DNA from: Actinoplanes sp. N902-109
GTDB taxonomy: Bacteria > Actinomycetota > Actinomycetes > Mycobacteriales > Micromonosporaceae
Assembly (NCBI RefSeq): GCF_000389965.1
Contig: NC_021191.1
Span: 3,535,501 to 3,599,500, forward strand
DNA: 64,000 nt
Direction of reading: 5' to 3'
Within the stretch, counting starts at the first letter, position 1. Every line of letters begins with the position of its first letter. Of this stretch, positions 11,401 through 53,047 are shown one piece after another. A model generated the notes under the pieces. The model was not told the origin of the DNA. It searched no databases and saw nothing but the letters and a program-made list of their open reading frames with translations. Position numbers and translations under genes: made by a program.

Positions 11401-14400
11401 CGTGGCCGACGCGCGGCTGGTGGTGCCGGTCCCGGACGGCTGGAGTGACGCCGAGGCGGCGGCTACCCCGACGGCGTATCTGACGGCCCATCACGCATTG
11501 TTCGACCTGGGCCGGGTGCAAGCCGGGGATCGGGTGCTGATTCATGCCGCTTCTGGTGGTGTGGGTATCGCGGCGGTGCGGCTGGCGTTGGCGGCGGGTG
11601 CGGAGGTTTTTGCGACGGCGAGTCCGGCGAAGCAGGCTGTGGTGGCTGAGCTTGGTGTCAGGCATGTTGCTTCGTCTCGTACGGCGGAGTTCGCGGCTGT
11701 GTTCGGTCAGGTTGATGTGGTGCTCAATTCGTTGACTGGTGAGTTGCTGGATGCGTCGTTGGGGATGCTGGCTGAGGGTGGCCGGTTCGTGGAGCTGGGT
11801 AAGACTGATATTCGGGATCCGCGTCAGGTGCCGTTCGATGTGGCGGAACTGGACCCGGACAAGCTCGCGGAGATCTGGCGGCTTGTCCTGGAGCAGGTCG
11901 TTCCGTTGCCGGTGACGGTGTTCCCGATGGCTCAGGCGGGTGCGGCTCTGCGGTTCATGAGTCAGGCCCGGCATGTGGGCAAGATTGTGTTGCGGGTGCC
12001 GGGTGTGGGTGACGGCACGGTGTTGATTACCGGTGGTACGGGGACGCTGGGTGGTTTGGTGGCCCGGCATTTGGTGGTTCGCCATGGTGTGCGGGATGTG
12101 GTGCTGGTCAGTCGTTCTGGGCCGGATGCGCCGGGTGCTGCCGGGTTGTCGGTGGAGTTGGAGGCGCTGGGTGCGCGGGTTCGGGTTGTCGCTACGGATC
12201 TGACGGATCGTGCGGCGGTGGAGGCGCTGGTTGCGCGGATTCCGGGTTTGACGGGTGTGGTGCATGCGGCGGGCGTGTTGGAGGACACGTCGTTGGCGTC
12301 GTTGAGTGTCGAGTCGTTGTCTCGGGTGCTGGCGGCCAAGGCTAAGACTGCATGGCACTTGCATGAGGCGACTCGTGGCCGTGATCTGCGGATGTTTGTG
12401 TTGTTCTCGTCGTTGGCGGGTCTGCTGGGTAATCCGGGGCAGGGCAACTACGCGGCGGCCAACACGTATCTGGATGCCCTTGCCGAGCATCGGGCGGCGT
12501 TGGGGCTGCCCGCGGTGTCGATCGCCTGGGGACTGTGGGAGCAGACGAGCGCCATGACCGCCGGGGTCACCGGCACCGGCAGAGCACGGCTGGCCCGCAG
12601 CGGTGGCGTGGTACTGCGCACCGAGGAAGCGCTGGACCTGCTGGATCGGGCGATCACCGCTGGTCGTCCGGTGGTGGCGGCGGGTCTGGACGTGGGCGCC
12701 GTCCGGGACGTGATCGCGACGGGTGCTCCGGTGCCGGCGGTGTTGTTGGGGTTGGGGCGGGCGCGGCGTCGGGCGGCGGTGGCGGGTGCTGGTGGTGGTG
12801 CGCTGGCGCGTCGGTTGGCGGTGGTGCCGTTGGCGGAGCGTGTGCGGGTTGTTCTGGATCTTGTGCGTGAGCATGCCGGGGTGGTGCTGGGTCATGTCGG
12901 GGGTGTGGTTGCGGCGGATCGGGCGTTCCGGGATCTGGGGTTCGATTCGTTGACGGCGGTGGAGCTGCGGAACCGGTTGGCTGCTGCGTCGGGGTTGTCG
13001 TTGCCGGCGACGTTGGTGTTCGACTATCCGACGCCGCGGGTGCTGGCCGAGTATCTGGTGGCTCAGGTGACCGGGACGGCCGCCGCGGTGGTGGACGTCG
13101 CGCCCGCCTCGGGCGCCTCGGACGAGCAGATCGCGATCGTGTCGATGGCCTGCCGGTTCCCGGGCGGGGTCAGCTCGCCGGAGGAGCTGTGGCAGCTGGT
13201 TGCGGGCGGCGTCGACGCCATGGGCCCGTTCCCGGCCGACCGTGGCTGGGAGACCGAAACTGCCGGGTATGCACGGGTGGGTGGGTTCCTGGCCGGTGCG
13301 GCCGACTTCGACGCCGAGTTCTTCGGGATCTCGCCGCGTGAGGCGGTCGCGATGGATCCGCAGCAGCGGTTGTTGCTGGAGGTGTCGTGGGAGGCTTTGG
13401 AACGGGCGGGCCTCGACCCGGCCGGGCTGCGTGGTTCGGACACCGGTGTCTTCGCCGGCCTGTACTACCACGGGTACGGCGCACAACTGCCCGATGGCGA
13501 CGGCAGCGGCTTCCGGCTGACGGGTTACTCGACGAGCGTGGCGTCCGGGCGGGTCTCGTATGCGCTGGGCTTGGAGGGCCCGGCGGTCACCATTGACACG
13601 GCGTGTTCGTCGTCGCTGGTGGCGATGCACCTGGCGGCGCAGGCGCTGCGCAACGGGGAGTGTTCGCTGGCGCTGGCCGGCGGCGTGGCGGTGATGGCCG
13701 GCCCGGCGGCGTTCGCGGAGTTCGCTCAGCAGGGCGGACTGGCCGCCGACGGCCGGAGCAAACCGTTCTCCGACAACGCCGACGGCACCGGCTGGGGCGA
13801 GGGCGTCGGCGTGCTGGTGCTGGAGCGGCTGTCCGAGGCGCAGCGGCTCGGGCATCCGGTGCTGGCGGTGCTCAAGGGCAGTGCGGTCAATCAGGACGGT
13901 GCCTCCAACGGGTTGTCCGCGCCGAACGGGCCGTCGCAGCAGCGGGTCATCCGGGCCGCCCTCGCCGCGGCCGGGCTCTCCACCGCCGACGTGGACGTGG
14001 CGGAGGCGCACGGCACGGGCACCACGCTGGGCGACCCGATCGAGGCGCAGGCGCTGCTGGCGACGTACGGGCAGGACCGACCCGAGGGCAAGCCGTTGTG
14101 GCTCGGGTCGGTCAAGTCCAACATCGGGCACACCCAGGCGGCGGCGGGTGTCGCCGGGGTGATCAAGATGGTCGAGGCGATGCGGCACGGGACGCTCCCG
14201 GCCACGTTGAACGCCGGCACGCCGTCGCGTCATGTGGACTGGACGGCCGGTGATGTCCGGCTGTTGACCGAGGCCCGCCCGTGGGAAGCGGACGGGCAGC
14301 CGCGCCGGGCCGGGGTTTCCGCCTTCGGGCTCAGCGGCACCAATGCGCACGTGATCCTGGAAGAGGCGCCGGAGCAGTCCTCGTCCCCGGCCCCGGCTGA

Positions 14401-17400
14401 TCCTGTGGTGACCGGTGGGCTGGTGCCGTGGGCGTTCTCGGCACGGTCGGAGCCGGCGTTGCAGGTGTTGGCTGAGCGGTTGGTGGCGGTGGAGGCTGCG
14501 TCGGAGGACGTGGCGGTGTCGTTGGCTGTTTCGCGCACTGGTCTGGAGTTCCGGGGTGTGCTGCTGGAGCCGGGCACGCCGTTGGTGTCGGGCCAGGTGG
14601 CCGATGGCGATGGTGTGGCTTTCGTGTTCCCCGGTCAGGGTTCGCAGTGGCTGGGCATGGGCCGCGAACTGCTGGCTTCATCGCCGGTGTTCGCCGACTT
14701 CGTGGCTGAGTGCGAGCAGCTCGTCGACTTCCCGTTGCGCGACGCTTTGGTGTCCGGGGCGGGCCTTACGCGGGTGGAGGTTGTGCAGCCCGCGTTGTTC
14801 GTGATGATGGTCGGCTTGGCCAAGGTGTGGGAAGCCGCTGGGGTGACCCCGTCGGCAGTTGTCGGTCACTCGCAGGGTGAGCTGGCTGCTGCGTGTTTTG
14901 CGGGTGCGCTGTCGTTGCCGGATGCCCTCGGTTTGGCCGTTGCGCGGAGTCAAGCTTTGGTGGCGTTGGCGGGCACCGGTGGGATGCTGTCGGTGGCGGC
15001 CGACCCGGAGACTGTTGATGGCTTGCTTGCTGATGACGTGGTGATTGCTGCGATCAATGCGTCCAGTCAAGTTGTGGTGTCGGGTGCACCGCAGGCGTTG
15101 GACGCTTTGGCGGCGCGTTGTGAGGCGGCGGGGATCCGGGCGCGTCGGGTTGATGTGGATTATGCGAGTCATCATCCGTTGGTTGAGCGGGTGCGTGATC
15201 AGTTGCTTGCTGTTGAGGTGTCGCCACGGGAAGGGCGTTTGCCGTTCTACTCGGCGGTGACGGGTTCGGCGGTTGATGGCGCGAGTCTGGATGCTGGGTA
15301 TTGGTGGCGCAATCTGCGGGAGCAGGTCAAGTTCGCGCAGACGGTCGCGGCCATGCCGGTGTCCGGGTTCGTGGAGGTGTCGCCGCATCCGGTGCTGGTG
15401 CAGGGGATCGAGGGTCGCTGGGCGGTTGGTTCGCTGCGTCGTGATGATGGTGGGCAGCGGCGTCTGTTGACGTCGTTGGCGGAGGCGTGGACGCATGGTG
15501 CGACCGTTGACTGGACGCGGCTGGTCCCGGCCGGGCGGCAGGTTGTACTGCCGACGTATCCGTTCCAGCATCGGCGCTACTGGGCCGCCGGTGGCAGCGG
15601 TGCCCGTGGCAGCGTGGGGCATCCGTTGCTGGAGTCGGTGGTACGGCTGGCCGAGGACGCCGGTTGGGTGTGGTCCGGCCGGCTGTCGACCGGCACCAGC
15701 CCCTGGCTCGGCGATCACGTGGTGGCGGGGCGGACCCTGGCCCCCGGCGCGGCGCTGACCGAGCTGGTGCTGCACGCCGGGGACCGGGCCGGGCTGCCGG
15801 CAATCGCGGAGATCGCTTTCGAGCAGCCGCTGGTGCTGGACGGCCTGGTAGAGGTTCAGGTCCGGGTCGAGGAGAACCGGGCGAGCGTGTTCTCCCGCTC
15901 CGGCGAGCAGTGGATCCGGCATGCGACGGCGGCCCTCACCGATCCGGTCGAGCCGACGGAAGCCCTCGACGGGCAGTGGCCACCAGCCGGCGCGCAGGCC
16001 GTGCCGATCGATGACGCGTACGAGGCGATGGCGGCCCGCGGATACGAGTACGGGCCCGCGTTCCGGGGTCTGCAAGCGGTGTGGCGGCTCGGCGAGGACC
16101 TGTACGCCGAGGTCGAGCTCCCCGTGGACGACGGCTTCGCACTCCACCCGGCCCTGCTGGACTCCGCCCTGCACGCCTTGCTCGTGGTCGCCGGGGACGA
16201 CGACGCGATCGGGTTGCCGTTCGCCTGGCGCGACGTGCATCTGTACGCCACCGGCGCGTCGGCCCTGCGGGTGCGGCTACGCCCGACCGGCCCGGACACC
16301 GTCAGCCTGCTCGCCGCCGACGGTGCGGGCCAGCCGGTGGTGTCGACGGGTGCGATGATCTCCCGGCCGGCCGAGGCGAACCCGCTGGCCCCGGCGTTGA
16401 GCGCGGGCGCGGGCCTGCTGGCGCTGGGCTGGGTGCCGGCCCGGGCGGCCCAGGCGACGGCCGACTCCCCGCCGTACACCCTGGCCGAGCCGGTCGACGT
16501 GCCGGCGGCACTGGCCCTGGTGCAGGACTGGCTGGGCGAGGAGCATGCCGACGGGGCGCGGCTGGTGATCCGTACGCGCAACGCCGTCGCCGCGGTCGAG
16601 GGTGACCCTGTGGAGGGGCTGGCCACGGCAGGGGTGTGGGGTCTGGTGCGCTCGGCGATGGCCGAGCACCCCGATGCGGGCCTGGTCCTGCTCGATGACG
16701 ACGGCAACGACGGCCTGGTGGAAGCCGCGCTGGCCACCGGCGAACGGGAGCTGGCGCTGCGCAACGGCGCGGTGCTGGTGCCCCGGTTGCGCCGCAGCGC
16801 CGTTGCCGACGAGCCGGTTGCCGTGCTCGACCCGGCCGGCACAGTGCTGGTGACCGGCGGCACGGGCACCCTGGGTGGGCTGGTCGCCCGGCATCTGGCC
16901 GACCGGCACGGGATCCGTGACCTGGTGCTGGTCAGCCGGTCGGGCCCGGACGCATCCGGCGCCGGCGAGCTGCTCGCCGAACTGGCGGCGACCGGCGCCC
17001 GCGTACGGATCGTCGCCGCCGACCTGTCCGACCGGGCGGTGGTCGACGCGCTCGTCGCGGACCTGCCCGGCCTGACCGCCGTCATCCACGCGGCCGGTGT
17101 GGTCGAGGACGCCCCGGTGACCTCGTTGACCGAGCCGGCGCTGGGCCGGGTGCTGGCGGCCAAGGCGGTGTCGGCGTGGCATCTGCACGAGGCCACGGCC
17201 GACCGCGAGCTGCAGGCCTTCGTGCTTTTCTCGTCGCTGTCGGGGTTGCTCGGCGGTGCGGGGCAGGGCAACTACACGGCGGCCAACACCTATCTGGACG
17301 CGCTCGCCGCGCACCGGCGGGCTCGGGGCCGGGCCGGCGTCTCGATCGCCTGGGGCTTCTGGGAGCAGCGCAGCACGATCGGCGCCGGCGTCACCGACGC

Positions 17401-20400
17401 CGACCTGGCCCGGCTGGCCCGCGCCGGCGGCACGATGCTGCCGGTCGATCGGGCGCTGAGCCTCTTCGACCAGGCCCTGCGGGCTGACTCGCCGGTCGTC
17501 GCCACCGGCCTGGACGTGGCCGCCGTCCGCAGCGCGATCGCCGCCGGGCAGCCGATGCCGTCGGTCCTGCTGGGCTTTGGTCGCGCACCCCGGCGTACGG
17601 CCGCAGCCGGCACCGGCGGTGGGGCGCTGGCCCGCCGCCTGGCCGGGCTGGGCGAGAGCGAACAGCTCCGGGTCCTGCTGGATCTGGTGCGCTGGCACGC
17701 CGCGGTGGTGCTGGGCCACGGGGAGGCCAGCGGCATCGAGGCCCACCAGGCGTTCCGCAACCTGGGCTTCGACTCGCTGACCGCCGTGGAGCTGCGCAAC
17801 CGGCTGGCCGCGGCGGCCGGGCTGACCCTGCCGGCCACGCTGGTCTTCGACTATCCCACCCCGCAGGCGCTGGCCGGCTACCTGTTGCGCCAGGCCCTGG
17901 GCCGGACGACGTCCGCCGAGCTGACACCGGCCGTGCGGGCGGCCGGCGAACCCATCGCGGTGGTGGCGATGGCGTGCCGGTTCCCGGGCGGGGTCGACTC
18001 CCCGGAGGAACTGTGGCGGCTGGTGGCCGATGGCGTCGACGCGACGGGTGCCTTCCCGGCCGACCGCGGCTGGGAGGACGAGCCCGCCGGTTTCTCCCGC
18101 GTGGGCGGCTTCCTGTCCGGCGCGGCCGACTTCGACGCGGAGTTCTTCGGGATCTCGCCGCGGGAGGCGGTCGCGATGGATCCGCAGCAGCGGCTGCTGC
18201 TCGAAGTGTCCTGGGAGGCCCTGGAACGCGCGGGCCTCGACCCGGCCGGGTTGCGCGGCTCCGACACCGGTATCTTCGCCGGGTTGTCGTTGCAGGACTA
18301 CGCGTGGCGGCTCGCCGAGGCCGACGGTGGCAGCTTCCGGCTCACCGGCAACGCATCGAGCGTCGTGTCCGGCCGGGTCGCGTACGAGTTCGGCCTGGAG
18401 GGACCGGCGGTGACCGTCGACACGGCGTGTTCGTCGTCGCTGGTGGCCATGCATCTGGCGGCGCAGGCGCTGCGCAACGGCGAGTGCTCGATGGCGTTGG
18501 CCGGCGGGGTCACCGTCATGGCCACCCCGACGACGATTTCGGAATTCGCGTTGCAGGGCGGCCTTGCGGCCGACGGTCGGGTCAAAGCCTTCTCCGGTAC
18601 GGCGGACGGCACCGTGCTGTCCGAAGGCATCGGTGTCGTGGTGCTGGAACGGCTGTCCGAGGCGCAGCGGCTCGGGCATCCGGTGCTGGCCGTGCTGAAG
18701 GGCAGCGCGGTCAACCAGGACGGTGCCTCCAACGGGTTGTCCGCGCCGAACGGGCCGTCGCAGGAGCGGGTCATCCGCCGGGCGCTGGCCGATGCGCGGC
18801 TGACCCCGGCCGACGTGGACGCGGTCGAGGGGCACGGCACCGGCACCACGCTGGGCGACCCGATCGAGGCGCAGGCTCTGCTGGCGACGTACGGGCAGGA
18901 CCGGGCCGAGGATCAGCCGCTCTGGCTGGGCTCGGTGAAGTCCAACATCGGGCACGCCCAGGCCGCCGCCGGGGTGGCCGGCGTCATCAAGATGGTCGAG
19001 GCGATGCGGCGCGGCCTGCTCCCGCCGACCCTGCACGCCGACGAGCCCTCGCCGCACGTCGACTGGACCACCGGCGACGTGCGGCTGCTGACCGAGCTGC
19101 GGTCCTGGGAGTCCGCCGGGGGTCCCCGCCGGGCCGGTGTCTCCTCGTTCGGCATCAGCGGCACCAACGCGCACGTCATCCTCGAAGCAGCCCCGGAGCC
19201 GGCGTCCCGGCCCGCCTCGGCACCCGTCGTGACGGGCGCGGTGGTGCCGTGGGCGTTCTCGGCGAAGTCGGAGCCGGCGTTGCAGGCGCTGGCCGACCGG
19301 CTGATGGCGGAGAACGCCGCGGTCGAGGACGTGGCTGTCTCGCTGGCGGCGTCGCGCACCGGTCTGCAGCATCGCGGCGTGCTGCTGGAGCCCGGCGGGT
19401 CGCTGATGTCCGGCCGGGTGGCGGACAGCAGCGGCGTGGCCTTCGTGTTCCCGGGTCAAGGCTCGCAGTGGGCCGGCATGGGCCGGGAACTGCTGGCCTG
19501 CTCGCCGGTGTTCGCGGCGTTCGTGGCCGAGTGCGAGCAGCTCACCGACCTCCCGTTGCGCGACGCGCTGGTGTCCGGCACCGGCCTGGACCGGGTGGAG
19601 ATCGTGCAACCCGCCCTGTTCGTGATGATGGTCGGTCTGGCCAAGGTGTGGGAAGCCGCTGGGGTGACCCCGTCCGCCGTCGTCGGCCATTCGCAGGGTG
19701 AGCTGGCGGCGGCGTGTTTTGCGGGCGCCTTGTCGTTGCCGGATGCCTTGGGTCTGGCGGTGGCACGGAGTCAAGCTTTGGTGGCGTTGGCAGGTACGGG
19801 CGGGATGCTGTCGGTAGCGGCTGATCCGGAGACTGTTGACGGCATGCTTGCCGACGGTCTGGTCATTGCTGCAATCAATGCGTCCCGTCAAGTTGTGGTG
19901 TCGGGCGCGCCGCAGGCATTGGATGAGCTGGCGGCGCGTTGTGAGGCGGCCGGGATCCGGGCGCGTCGGGTTGATGTGGACTATGCGAGCCACAACCCGT
20001 TGGTGGACCCGGTGCGCGAGCAGTTGCTGGCCGTGCCGGTGTCACCGCGAGATGGCCGTTTGCCGTTCTACTCGGCGGTGACGGGCACGCTGGTTGACGG
20101 CGCCGGCTTGGACGCGGCCTACTGGTGGCGCAATCTGCGGGAGCAGGTGCGGTTCGCGCAGACGGTCGCGGTGATGCCGGTGGCGGGGTTTGTGGAGGTG
20201 TCCCCGCATCCGGTGCTGGTGCCAGGGATCGAGGACCGGTGGGCGGTTGGTTCGCTGCGTCGTGATGATGGTGGGCAGCGGCGCCTGTTGACGTCGTTGG
20301 CTGAGGCGTGGATCCACGGTGCGACGGTGGAGTGGTCGCGGTTGGTCCCGGCGGGCAAGCCGATCGTGTTGCCGACGTATCCGTTCCAGCATCGGCGTTA

Positions 20401-23102
20401 TTGGGCGTCGGGTGGTGTGACGGGTCGGGGTGGTGCGGGGCATCCGTTGCTGGACAGTGCGGTGCCGTTGGCTGATGGTGCGGGCTGGGTGTTCTCGGGG
20501 CGGGTGTCGACCGGTATCAACCCTTGGTTGGCTGATCATGCGGTGTCGGGGACGGTGCTGGTGCCGGGTGCGGCGTTGGCGGAGTTGGTGTTGTTCGCCG
20601 GTGATCGGGCCGGGTTGCCGGTGATCGGGGAGATCACGTTCGAGCAGCCGTTTGTGCTGGAGCGGGCGGCGGATGTGCAGGTGCGTGTCGACGGTGATCG
20701 GGTCAGTGTGTTCTCCCGTACCGGGGAGCAGTGGGTTCGGCATGCGACGGCGACGGTGACCGATGTGGTGCAGCCGGTGGCGGGTCTGGATGGTCAGTGG
20801 CCGCCGTCGGGTGCGCAGACTCTTGCGGTTGATGATGCGTACGAGGTGATGGCGGCCCGCGGATACGAGTACGGGCCGGCGTTCCGGGGTCTGCAGGCGG
20901 CGTGGCGGCTCGGCGACGACTTGTACGCCGAGGTGGAGCTGCCCGTGGACGAAGGATTTGCGATCCACCCGGCCCTACTGGACGCGACGCTGCACGTGCT
21001 GATCGCGGCGGCCGACGACGGCGCGGACATCGGCTTGCCGTTCGCCTGGCGCGATGTGCAGCTGCACGCGACCGGTGCCTCGGCGCTCCGGGTCCGGTTG
21101 AGCCCGGCCGGTCCGGACGCCGTCACGCTGCTCGCCGCCGACGGGGAGGGCCAGCCGGTGGTATCGGCCGGCTCGATGATGGCCCGCCCGGCCGACACCG
21201 CTCGCGTACAGGCGGGTCCGGGTTCCGGGCTCCTGACCCTGGAATGGGTGCCGACTGCTGCCGGGAGTGCTCCGGAGCAGGTGTGGGTCCGGGACTGGCC
21301 GGAGAGTTCGGGTGAGCCGGTTCTTGCTGTTGCGGAGCCTGCTGATGCGGTGGCTGCGTTGAGTGTGGTGCAGGCGTGGCTGGCGGCGGGGTTCCCGGTG
21401 GGGTCGCGGCTGGCTGTGCGTACCCGGGACGCGGTTTTCGGGTTGGCAAGCCCGGGGGTGTGGGGTCTGGTTCGTTCGGCGATGTCCGAGCATCCGGATG
21501 CGGGTCTGGTGCTGGTTGATGGTGACGGTCCGGTGGAGGCTGCGCTGGCCACCGGGGAGCGGGAGCTGGTGCTGCGTGACGGTGCGGTGCTGGTGCCTCG
21601 GCTGCGTCGTGCGGCGGGTGATGAGGGCGCGCGCCCGGTGTTCGAGCCTGGTGACGCGGTGCTGGTCACGGGTGGGACGGGCACGCTGGGTGGTTTGGTG
21701 GCCCGGCATCTGGTTGCGGCGTACGGCGTCCGGAATTTGGTGCTGGTGAGCCGGTCCGGCCAGGCGGCTCCCGGCGCGGCCGATCTGGTGGCCGGGTTGC
21801 AGGAGGCCGGGGGGAGCGTGCGGATCGTGGCGGCGGACCTGTCCGACCGGGCTGCCGTGGATGACGTGGTCGCGGGTATCCCCGGGCTGGCGGGGATCGT
21901 GCACACCGCCGGCATCACCGAGGACATGGCGGTCACTTCGCTGAGCGAGGAGTCGCTGCGCCGGGTGCTGGCGGGCAAGGCCGACGCCGCCCGGCATCTG
22001 CACGAGGCCACCGCACACCTCGACCTGACGATGTTCGTGCTGTTCTCGTCGCTGGCGGGCCTGCTCGGCGGCCCAGGTCAGGGCAACTACGCGGCGGCCA
22101 ACACCTACCTGGACGCGCTCGCCACCCACCGGTCGGACAACGGGCTCCCGGGCGTCTCGATCGCCTGGGGCCTGTGGGAGCAGCGCAGCGCCCTCACCGG
22201 TGCGCTGAGCCAGGCCGACGAGGCCCGGCTGGCCCGCGGCGGCGGCGTTGCGCTCAGCACCGGGCAGGCTTTGCTGCTGTTCGACGCCGCACTGGCCGGG
22301 GCCGCCCCGGTGGTGGCGGCCGGCCTGGACCTGAGCGCGGCCCGGGCCACCGCCGCCGGGGGATTCACGCTGCCCGCGGTGCTCGGCGACCTCGTCCGGG
22401 CGCCCCGGCGGGCCGCCGCCAGGGCGCAGGGCGGCGACTCCTTCGACCGGCGGCTGGCCGGCCTGGGCGCGGCCGAGCGGTCGCGGTTCGTGCTCGACCT
22501 GGTGCGCGAGCACGCCGCCGTGGTCCTCGGCTACGACCAGGCTGCGAGCATCCGCGCCGATCAGGCGTTCCGGGACCTGGGCTTCGACTCGGTGACCGCC
22601 GTGGAGCTGCGCAACCGGCTGGCCACCGTGACCGGGCTGTCGCTGCGGGCCACGCTGGTCTTCGACTTCCCGACGTCCCGGACCCTCGCCGAGCACCTGC
22701 TGACCCAGGCGATCGGCGCGCCGCAAGACCCCGAGGAGGCCCGCATCGAGGCGGCCATCCGGGCGATCCCGGTGTCCCGGCTGCGCGACGTCGGCCTGCT
22801 GGACATCCTCCTCGAACTGGCCGCCCCGCCACCCGGAGCAGACGGCAACGGCAACGGCGACCACAACGGCAACGGCGACCGCAATGGCAATGGCAATGGC
22901 CGGGCCGACGGCAATGGCAATGGCCGGGCCGACGGCAATGGCAACGGCAATGGCGTCGGCCGGGCTGACGGCAACGGACACGGCAACGGCAATGGCAGAA
23001 CCAATGGCAACGGCAGAAACCACGGCGACGGTGCACCACCAGCGGACCAGCTCGACGAACTGAGTTCCGACGACCTGATCCGGATGGCACTGGAGGAGAG
23101 CG

Positions 23103-23110
<8 letters not shown>
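2480..23110 (+). CDS. Type I modular PKS, four extension modules (6876 aa)
   Basis: This is a cytoplasmic megasynthase subunit. A coiled-coil N-terminal docking helix (MPTEQELAEYLRRVAADLHR) precedes four modules: KS-AT(malonyl)-DH(dead)-KR-ACP, KS-AT(methylmalonyl)-DH-ER-KR-ACP, KS-AT(methylmalonyl)-DH-KR-ACP and again KS-AT(methylmalonyl)-DH-KR-ACP. It ends in a C-terminal docking domain whose two helices are separated by a 64-residue Asn/Gly-rich linker. All four KSs have the TACSSS Cys (194, 1799, 3709, 5317). The predicted contribution is a secondary alcohol, a reduced methyl-branched unit and two trisubstituted alkenes that are conjugated to each other. It receives its chain from the upstream PKS and passes it to the 9976-aa PKS, with which it overlaps by 8 bases. 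Oddities are the dead first DH, Gly in place of Asp in the first ACP motif, and sharp changes of codon usage within the gene. Confidence 0.97.
2581..7348 (+). other. PKS module: KS-AT(malonyl)-DH(inactive)-KR-ACP
   Basis: The KS has Cys194. The AT has GHSVGE (Ser632) and HAFH at 728-731, which is the malonyl signature. The DH keeps HxxxGxxxxP (H926, G930, P935), but the second catalytic residue is His1041 (HPGLLHAM) instead of Asp, and the usual YEYGPAFRGL segment is missing. It should therefore be inactive. The KR (from about 1274, Tyr1419) has GLTED and no A-type Trp, so it is B-type. The ACP motif reads LGFGSLTAVEL (Ser1581). The predicted product is a beta-hydroxy unit with an unsubstituted alpha carbon. 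Confidence 0.85.
7393..13077 (+). other. PKS module: KS-AT(methylmalonyl)-DH-ER-KR-ACP
   Basis: The KS has Cys1799. The AT has GHSQGE (Ser2220) and YASH (2317-2320), which indicates methylmalonyl. The DH has H2501 in HxxxGxxxxP, the YGPAF motif and D2649, so it should be active. The ER (about 2872-3172) has HAASGGVG and AYLTAHHAL; the Tyr predicts a 2S methyl. The KR (from about 3178, Tyr3324) has GVLED and is B-type. The ACP carries Ser3490. The product is a fully reduced methyl-branched unit. The DNA from the AT to the ACP uses many T-ending codons, unlike the KS. Confidence 0.88.
12713..13077 (+). repeat. KR-ACP linker/ACP tract, copy 1 of near-identical pair
   Basis: This tract matches 28563-28927 with a constant offset of 15850 bases and only a handful of mismatches, all apparently synonymous. 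Flanking sequence is much less similar. Confidence 0.9.
13123..17902 (+). other. PKS module: KS-AT(methylmalonyl)-DH-KR-ACP
   Basis: The KS has Cys3709. The AT has Ser4131 in GHSQGE and YASH at 4228-4231. The DH has H4413 in HVVAGRTLAP and D4561, plus YGPAF, so it should be active. There is no ER. The KR (from about 4787) has GVVED and catalytic Tyr4932 in GNYTAAN and is B-type. The ACP carries Ser5099. The predicted unit is an E-configured alkene with an alpha methyl. Confidence 0.87.
17947..22717 (+). other. PKS module: KS-AT(methylmalonyl)-DH-KR-ACP
   Basis: The KS has Cys5317. The AT has Ser5738 and YASH from 5835. The DH has H6020 and D6168 and should be active. The KR (from about 6393, Tyr6537) has GITED and is B-type by the conserved last Asp. 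The ACP carries Ser6704 in GFDSVTAVEL. The predicted unit is a methyl-substituted alkene conjugated with the one made by the preceding module. Confidence 0.87.
22735..23107 (+). other. C-terminal docking domain with Asn/Gly-rich linker
   Basis: After the last ACP, a dimerisation-type helix (EARIEAAIRAIPVSRLRDVG and following residues) is followed by 64 residues dominated by Asn-Gly (6788-6851). A terminal acidic helix (LSSDDLIRMALEESDD) closes the protein. The two-helix pattern matches class 1 PKS docking domains. The partner should be the N-terminal helix of the next PKS (NDKLLDALRAALKQNQRLKW). The linker is probably a flexible tether. Confidence 0.8.
22842..23030 (+). repeat. Imperfect GGCAAC/GGCAAT hexamer repeat encoding (Asn-Gly)n
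   Basis: About 190 bases consist largely of GGCAAYGGC-type units with GCCGAC, CGGGCC and GACCAC interruptions, all in frame. Such a tract can expand or contract by slippage without breaking the PKS frame. Confidence 0.85.
23092..23110 (+). promoter_or_regulatory. Shine-Dalgarno GGAGGAG and 8-base gene overlap
   Basis: GGAGGAG at 23092-23098 precedes the ATG at 23103. The start lies inside the last codons of the preceding gene (ATGACTGA), giving an 8-base overlap and probable translational coupling. Confidence 0.7.
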
Positions 23111-53031
<29,921 letters not shown>

Positions 53032-53033
<2 letters not shown>

Positions 53034-53047
53034 GAGGTTCTTCCATG
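53032..53047 (+). promoter_or_regulatory. Ribosome binding site deciding the ligase start
   Basis: GAGAGG at 53032-53037 is 7 bases before the ATG at 53045. A competing in-frame ATG at 53030 would overlap the PKS stop (ATGA) and add five residues (MRGSS). The ribosome binding site favours 53045, but coupling could allow either. Confidence 0.55.

Noticed and set aside
22842..23030. Possible CRISPR-like or satellite array
   Set aside because: The units are hexamers in frame with the PKS and encode Asn-Gly; there are no spacers.
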